From the NCBI GenBank assembly GCA_900766865.1, contig CAAFXA010000307.1, positions 1 to 8,586 of the forward strand: a stretch of DNA of 8,586 nt, in the 5' to 3' direction. Positions 1 to 5,500 of the stretch are shown one piece after another. The notes under the pieces are model-generated. The model was not told the origin of the DNA. It made no database searches and was given only the letters and a program-made list of their open reading frames with translations. Position 1 is the stretch's first letter; the number at the start of each line of letters is the position of its first letter. Source of the stretch: an uncultured Akkermansia sp. GTDB taxonomy: Bacteria; Verrucomicrobiota; Verrucomicrobiia; Verrucomicrobiales; Akkermansiaceae. The position numbers and the translations under genes are program-made.

Positions 1-11
1 TACCATATGCC

Positions 12-31
12 GCCTCGCCATGCGGCGAGGC
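12..31. repeat. perfect 8-bp inverted repeat with 4-nt loop (possible terminator)
   Basis: GCCTCGCC at 12-19 pairs perfectly with GGCGAGGC at 24-31 around an ATGC loop, giving a very GC-rich stem. Read on the plus strand it is followed by TCTTAATC. Read on the minus strand it is followed by GCATATGG. Neither is a good U-tract, so an intrinsic terminator is possible but weak. It lies about 390 bp past the pbpC stop, beyond the repeat array, and could equally be the 3' hairpin of a convergent gene outside the window. Confidence 0.4.
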
Positions 32-50
32 TCTTAATCAGGCCCGCCCG

Positions 51-63
51 GCGGCAGGCAGGC
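51..63 (+). repeat. left copy of a 13-bp direct repeat flanking the 70-bp array
   Basis: GCGGCAGGCAGGC occurs here and again, identically, at 406-418, on either side of the tandem array. The motif is built of GGCA steps, so it is low-complexity. The duplication could be a target-site-like footprint of array insertion, a slippage product or coincidence. Confidence 0.5.
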
Positions 64-100
64 AGGTACTTCAGGGTGGTGGGGTGGCAATTTCTCATGG

Positions 101-401
101 TGAAGAACGGCTTTGCCGTGGTGAAGAACTCGCTGTGCTCGTTGTGAAAAATTCCCCTGATGGGAAATGGTGAAGAACGGCTTTGCCGTGGAGAAGAACT
201 CGCTGCGCTCGTTGTGAAAAATTCCCCTGACGGGGAATGGTGAAGAACGGCTTTGCCGTGGTGAAGAACTTGCTGCGCTCGTTGTGAAAAATTCCCCTGA
301 CGGGAAATGGTGAAGAACGGCTTTGCCGTGGAGAAGAACTCGCTGCGCTCGTTGTGAACAATTCTCCTGACGGGGAATGGTGAAGAACGGCTTTGCCGTG
401 G
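101..401. repeat. tandem array of 70-bp hairpin-containing units (4 full copies and 1 partial)
   Basis: The full units lie at 101-170, 171-240, 241-310 and 311-380, and a fifth is cut off after 21 bases (381-401). The period is exactly 70 bp with no indels. The units differ from one another at 2 to 6 of 70 positions. Each begins TGAAGAACGGCTTTGCCGTG, which contains the hairpin ACGGC-TTT-GCCGT, and continues through a conserved middle around CGCTGCGCTCG. It then ends with a second inverted repeat of the type ATTCCCC-TGAC-GGGGAAT. There is no variable spacer, so this is not a CRISPR array. The array begins 23 bp after the pbpC stop and would form the 3' untranslated region of the operon transcript. 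Confidence 0.95.
217..238 (-). terminator. best terminator-like hairpin inside the repeat array
   Basis: On the minus strand, the direction of pbpC transcription, ATTCCCC (238-232), loop GTCA and GGGGAAT (227-221) form a perfect 7-bp stem, followed directly by TTTT (220-217). This is the strongest of four equivalent sites. Units 1 and 3 (stems within 152-166 and 292-306) have only a 5-bp TTCCC/GGGAA stem but keep the T-run. Unit 4 (361-378) has a G-U pair, and its T-run is interrupted by a G. The array therefore presents the transcript with several weak-to-moderate intrinsic terminators in series. Termination activity is inferred from shape only. Confidence 0.45.
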
Positions 402-405
402 ATGA

Positions 406-418
406 GCGGCAGGCAGGC
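406..418 (+). repeat. right copy of the 13-bp direct repeat flanking the array
   Basis: This copy of GCGGCAGGCAGGC is identical to 51-63. It sits between the truncated fifth repeat unit and the pbpC stop codon, six bases from the end of the gene. Confidence 0.5.
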
Positions 419-423
419 GGCAA

Positions 424-2595
424 TTAATCTTTCACCACGCGGAAGGTGGATTGGGCGTGTTTATCGGGTGGGGCGGAGGCATGGATGGTGTGTGTGCCGG
501 GTGTCAGTTCGGCGAACCATTTACCATTTCTGGTGAAGATGCGCAGGCTGTTGCTGCGCCAGGTGGTAGTGGCGGCGGGCAGGGTGCTCTGCAGTTCTAC
601 GAGACTGCCTTCTTTCGGCAGGGAGGGTTCGATGCCCAGGGTGGTGCCATGCGAGGGGATGAGGATGGTGGCACGGCGACCGGCGGAGGCGTCGGCATCC
701 AGCGTGTACAGGTGCCCCAGCCCGGCGGTGGCAAACCACGCCTCATAGCGCGAGCCGAGCACGGCGCGCCCCTGCGAGTCGTAGGTGGCGCGGGGCATGG
801 CGGCCAGGTCGATGTCGGTAGCAAGTTCTGTGCTGCGGCACTCCCGGGGCGTGTGTGTGGTGGCCGGGGTGCCGGTACGGGTATCGATTTCGACATCGTG
901 CAGACCATCCGGGCGCGTGGGGAAGGTGGGCGGGGTCTGCTCGTGGAGGGCGGACATCACGCGGTGGAAAATGGGGCCTGCGCCGCTGATGCCGGAGATG
1001 TTGTGCATGGGTGAGTTGTCGAAGTTGCCGACCCAGACGCCCACGGTAAATTCTGCGGTGTAGCCCAGGCACCAGTTGTCGCGGTAGTTGGAGGAGGTAC
1101 CGGTTTTGGCGGACACGGGCCAGGGGAAGGAGAGCGCCGGAGCGGGGCCGAAGGTGGCGGCACGGGCGGCGCGGTCTGCCAGAATGTGGGAGATGCGGTA
1201 GCAGTGCTCTGCGGGCAGCAGCTGTGCCGGGGCGGTGGCTTGCCGGGGCAGGCGGTGCTGCAGAGGCAGGCAGGCGCCGTTGCGTGCCAGTGTGCTGTAG
1301 GCACAGACCAGCTCGGTGAGGCTTACATGGGCATTGCCGATGGCGAGTCCGAGGCCGTATTCTGAGCTGTTGCCGTCGATGCCGAACCCCAGCTGCCGCA
1401 GGAGGTCGAGGAAGTTTTTCTCACCGCCGTAGCGCTCCAGTGCCTCCATGGCCGGGATGTTCTGGGAGCAGGCGAGAGCGCGCCGGATGGTGATGGGGCC
1501 CTGATAGTGCTCCCCGTAGTTGCGGGGTGCCTGGATGCCCTGAGCGTTGCTGTAGAGGGTGGGGACATCGGCCATCACCGTGCCGGGCCAGGCGCCGTGG
1601 CTGAAGGCCATCAGGTACACAAATGGCTTGAGTGTGCTGCCTGCGGAGCGGCGGGTGGTGGTGCCATCCAGCGCGCCGCCGCGCAAGCTTTCCGGGCAGG
1701 CGGCGGGCAGGGCTGCCAGCACTTGGCCAGTCCTGTTGTCGGCCACGACCACGGCTGCCTGCGAGACGTTACGCCCGCGCAGTTTTTCTACTTCGTCGCG
1801 GGCAATGGCGGCAATGCGGCGTTGCAGTGCCGCGTCCAGGGTGAGCTGCCCGGGCTGTCCCCCGGCGGCCGCCGGGGCTGTGATGGCATGTGGCGCCACG
1901 CCGAGGGGTGGCTGGGTGTCTTCCCCCAGGCGTTGCAGAATGTAGTTGCGCCGGGCGAGGGCAGCCTGAGGGTGGCAGAGCGGGTTCAGGCGTGTGGGGG
2001 CTTTCACCATGGCGGCCAGCAGGGCGGCCTCCGGTGCGGTAAGGGTTTCTGCTCCTTTGCCGAAGCAGTAGCGGGCGGCGGATTCTGCCCCGCGGCACAG
2101 GTTGCTGAAGTCTGCCCGGTTGAGGTAGGCGAGCAACAGCTCTTCTTTGCTGTGCTGCATTTCCAGGCGGCGGGCCTGCAGTATTTCCCGGATTTTGGTG
2201 CGTGCGTTGCGAGGGGCGGGTGGGGAGTACATCTTGGCCACCTGCATGGTGATGGTACTGGCCCCGCTGCGCCCGGTGCCGGAGACCCGTTGCCACAGGG
2301 CGCGGGCCAGCGCCAGCGGGTCCACGCCGCCGTGCAGATAGAAGCGCTTGTCTTCTGCTGCCACGAGGGCTCGCGCCAACTCCTGCGGCAGAGCCGGCAG
2401 CGGCTGGCAGCGGTAGCCATCCGGCCCGGCCACATAGCCCATCAGCTCGCCGTGGCGGTCGTAGACGGCGGATTCCGGGGGCGGGGAAATATCCGGCGCC
2501 TCTACGCAGAAAGGCAGGCCGTAGTACAGCCCGGCTACCGCTACTGCAACAGCAGCGGTAGCCAGAAGGCAGGGCCTGATTTTCCGCCTGGCCAT
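424..2595 (-). CDS. pbpC: penicillin-binding protein 1C, bifunctional glycosyltransferase/transpeptidase
   Basis: This 723-residue class A penicillin-binding protein polymerises lipid II into glycan strands and cross-links peptides in the periplasm. An N-terminal basic MARRK stretch and a hydrophobic segment (about 9-29) form an uncleaved membrane anchor. The GT51 domain (about 45-225) shows EDKRFYLHGGVD with catalytic Glu81, GASTITMQ (111-118), KIRE with Glu137, and KEELLLAYLN (150-159). The transpeptidase domain (about 255-550) has SxxK as STLK with nucleophile Ser320, SQN (377-379) and KTGT (497-500). All catalytic motifs are intact. The C-terminal 80 or so residues (about 640-720) fit the PbpC-type C-terminal domain. 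Length is close to the E. coli protein (770). The protein has 13 cysteines, which is many for an envelope enzyme. The start overlaps the A2M stop by one base, and GAGGTG lies 11 nt upstream. Family certain from motifs; the 1C subtype rests on the STITMQ form, the C-terminal domain and the A2M neighbour. Confidence 0.96.
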   Translation of the reverse strand: MARRKIRPCLLATAAVAVAVAGLYYGLPFCVEAPDISPPPESAVYDRHGELMGYVAGPDGYRCQPLPALPQELARALVAAEDKRFYLHGGVDPLALARALWQRVSGTGRSGASTITMQVAKMYSPPAPRNARTKIREILQARRLEMQHSKEELLLAYLNRADFSNLCRGAESAARYCFGKGAETLTAPEAALLAAMVKAPTRLNPLCHPQAALARRNYILQRLGEDTQPPLGVAPHAITAPAAAGGQPGQLTLDAALQRRIAAIARDEVEKLRGRNVSQAAVVVADNRTGQVLAALPAACPESLRGGALDGTTTRRSAGSTLKPFVYLMAFSHGAWPGTVMADVPTLYSNAQGIQAPRNYGEHYQGPITIRRALACSQNIPAMEALERYGGEKNFLDLLRQLGFGIDGNSSEYGLGLAIGNAHVSLTELVCAYSTLARNGACLPLQHRLPRQATAPAQLLPAEHCYRISHILADRAARAATFGPAPALSFPWPVSAKTGTSSNYRDNWCLGYTAEFTVGVWVGNFDNSPMHNISGISGAGPIFHRVMSALHEQTPPTFPTRPDGLHDVEIDTRTGTPATTHTPRECRSTELATDIDLAAMPRATYDSQGRAVLGSRYEAWFATAGLGHLYTLDADASAGRRATILIPSHGTTLGIEPSLPKEGSLVELQSTLPAATTTWRSNSLRIFTRNGKWFAELTPGTHTIHASAPPDKHAQSTFRVVKD

Positions 2596-2597
2596 TA
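2595..2597 (-). other. TAATG stop/start overlap coupling the A2M gene to pbpC
   Basis: The A2M gene ends with TAA (2597-2595), and pbpC starts with ATG (2595-2593). The two codons share the A at 2595. Such an overlap usually lets a terminating ribosome restart, which would tie PbpC output to A2M output. Coupling itself is inferred; the overlap is directly visible. Confidence 0.85.
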
Positions 2598-5500
2598 CCT
2601 GGGTTTCACCTCAAAACGCTGCGGGATGCTCAGGCCGTGCACTTCCGGGCGGTACATCAGTTCCGCTTTGGCAGCCGGGGCTGTCACCTTGCCGCTGCGC
2701 ACCACACGGGCCACATAGCTTACCTCGAAATTGCGCGTATTCCACAGGTTGTCGGCAAAGACGCGCACGCGGTCCTTCAGGAACTCCCGGTTGTTGACCG
2801 AGGCCGGGAAGCTGTACCAGGAGCGCAGGGTTTCGGCATTCACGCCTTCCGGCAGGGCCTGGCTGATAAGCTGCGGGTCCACGGCTTCAAAGGCGGCGGG
2901 CAGGCGGTCTTCCAGCACCAGGTAACGCAGGTTGTCGGCGTCGGGGGCTGCTGTGGCTGTGACGCTGACGCGCACGATGTCCCCCACGCGGAAGGTGGCG
3001 GTGGGCTGCCAGCTGCCATCCGGCTGCAGCTGCTCGTAGCGGCGGCTCACATCGAAGCCATTGCTGACGGCCTGCTCTGCCTGCTGTTGGGCGAGGTATC
3101 CCTCGGCAAAGCCGGTCACATACACGGGGTTGCCGATGCTGAGCCAGCTTTCTGAGCTGCCGGTAGTGGTGCGTACCTGCATGGGGGTGGAGGTGGTGAT
3201 GGTGGTGCCATTCACCTTGGCGCGGCGATCGGCGATGCCGGCTCCCCGGTTGTAGAAGTGTACGCAGAGCAGCATCCAGGCGTTGCGCCAGGTGGAGTAT
3301 TGCCCGGCACTGTGTTGCAGATAGTCGCGCAGTAACTTTTCCGTGGCCGGGGCTTTGGGGGCGGAGCCAATGGCGTAGAGGGTACGGAGGGCCTGCAGTG
3401 GCGGCAGTGTATGGCTGCTCCGGGTGCTTTCGTTGGCTTGCTGTGCGAGCTTGTGCAACTCTGCGGCGCGTCTGTGGTTCAGCTGGGCGGCACAGATAGC
3501 CAGTATCCACTTCTGATTTGCAGACAGTTTGTGCAGGTTTTTACCTTCCCGCTGCAGGACGGCGTTGAGCTCGCTTGTGCCAAGTTTGTTGGAGATGGAC
3601 AGCACGAGGAGGCTCAGGTAGCAGTTGCCGCTGCCGTCGGTTATCTGCTGTTTCAGGGCGTTGAAGTCCGACCAGGAATGCTCGCCCATGATGTTGAGAA
3701 TGAATACGGCGTAGGGGGAGAACTCGCTGGTTTCGTGTCCGCCGTCCCAGTAGGAGAAGCGGCCGGAATCCAGTTTGCGTGCCAGCAACTTGTGTTTCAC
3801 CTCGGCGATGATGTGTGATGGGCGCTTGTCCTCCGGGAAGCTCAGCCCAAGCGTTTCCTGCAATTCTTCCCGCAGCAGCCAGGGTATTACGGTGGAGCAG
3901 AGTTGCTCGGTGCAGCCGTAGGGATAGGTGAAGAGGTATTGCAGCGGGTAGCCCAGCCCCGCCAGCGGTGAGGTGGACATGGTGAGCTGCACCGGGCTGC
4001 CCGCTCGGTAGGCGTTGCGCAGCCAGTTGTTCAGCCGGCCACTCTGGCCGTTTGTGAGTTTGGCCCACACATATTCGCGCAGGTGCGGGCTGGGTGGCAC
4101 GGCATCGAAGCTCAGCTCCACAGCATCCCTGACCGGCGCAAGGGGGCTGCCGGGGGCGGCATCTGCGGCCTGCACGCGCCACTGCAGCTGCGTGGGGGCA
4201 GCCTTCTGCACGCGGATGGGGAAGTGGAGAGTGGCCGGGGTGTTGCCGCAGAGGGTGACGCTCTGCGAGGGCTGGGGAATATCCACATTCTGCCCGCTGA
4301 GGCTTACCTGCCAGCGGAGAGAATCCCCGCTGCCGGCCGGCAACTGCCCGGGCAGCATGCTTACGGTGACGGGCAGCAGAATTTCATCGCCCTCGGTGGC
4401 GCTCATGGGCGCGATGGGCTCCAGCATGATGGGCTTGTTCACCTGGTAGCTGCTTTCGCCGGCTCCGAACTTATCTCCCGCGCCGGCTACGGCCATCAGG
4501 CGGTAGCGGGTCATGGTGTCCGGGTTGCTGTAGGTGGCGGTGAAACGCCCTTGCGCATCGGTTTTTATGCTGGCCAGCCACAGGGCACAGGGCGTGAAGT
4601 TGCGGCGTATGGCTTCTGCCGAGCTGTCCGAGATATCGGCTTCACTTTCGTAGTCATCGCCGCCACCGATAAAGACGCCTTTATTGCCGAGGTAGCGGTT
4701 TTTGAGGTTTTCGCCGACGAGGTGTCCCAGGCCGGAGTAGGTGTTGACGAAGTTGCGGCGTTGCTGCGGGCTATAGAAATGCCCCAGCGGGTCGGGCAGC
4801 TTGTAGCCCATTACCTGCAGGGTGCCTTCATCCTCGGCATACAGGGTCACATCCGCATGGGGGACGGGTTTGCCGGTGGCATCTGTAATAGTGCCGCTCA
4901 CGGTGCAGGGTTCGCCGGGCAGAAGAGACTGCTGTGGGGTGGTGAGCTGTATGGTCAGCTCCTTTTCCGGAGCTTCGACGTGCAGCTCGCAGGTGCCGAG
5001 CTTGGTGACGGGTTTGCCATCGCTGCCACGGCGGGCATCGCTCTGTACGAGGCTCACATTCACATACACCACCGGGGCATCGCCGGCTTCCACAGGGATG
5101 TCGATGACGGGTTTATCCACCGAGACGCTGCGGCGGTAGTGGCGAAGCACCCCTTCGCGCTCCACGGTGACAAGCAGCTCGGCATCCACCGGGGTCTGCA
5201 CCAGCACATGTGCGGTGTCGCCGGCTCGGTAGGAGGGTTTGTCTGCCACCAGCTCCAGTTCTTCGTGGTCCAGGTATTCCCAGGGGCTCACCTCATCTCC
5301 CCATACATAGTGACGTGTGGCACTGCAGAACTTGCGGCCCCGGGCATCCGTGCCGCTTACCAGCACATCGTATTGCCCGGCACTCTCCACCGGAAGCTCC
5401 AGTTTGGCGGGGGTGCCGGTGAGCTGTACTTCTGCCTTGTGGGCGGTGGTGGTTTCTTTGCTGTTGCGCACGGAGAAGCTGCTCTCCGTGCCGTAGCGGT

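Larger units (their letters stand above)
1..100. other. non-coding region between the window edge and the repeat array
   Basis: No gene can be supported here. The stretch contains a perfect hairpin (12-31), a GGCA microsatellite-like tract (53-66) and a G-rich segment (71-88). Bases 86-100 loosely resemble the end of one 70-bp repeat unit (caatttctcatgg against the unit end aaattcccctgacgggaaatgg), so a decayed or truncated unit may sit at the left edge of the array. Short open frames exist on both strands, but they run into the repeats and lack coding character. Confidence 0.5.

Noticed and set aside
1..147. short plus-strand open frame at the left edge running into the first repeat unit
   Set aside because: The ATG at 7 overlaps the hairpin at 12-31, the product is short and basic, and it ends in the repeat. 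There is no ribosome site or recognisable family.
101..401. CRISPR array
   Set aside because: The 70-bp repeats are contiguous with no unique spacers, and no cas gene is present.
34..423. 129-codon minus-strand open frame as a protein gene
   Set aside because: It consists almost wholly of the tandem repeat read in rotating frames, starts with TTG directly after the pbpC stop and has no ribosome site. Treated as an observation, not a gene.
1507..2718. 403-codon plus-strand open frame antisense to pbpC
   Set aside because: It overlaps the conserved GT51 and transpeptidase motifs on the other strand, and its own product has no recognisable features.
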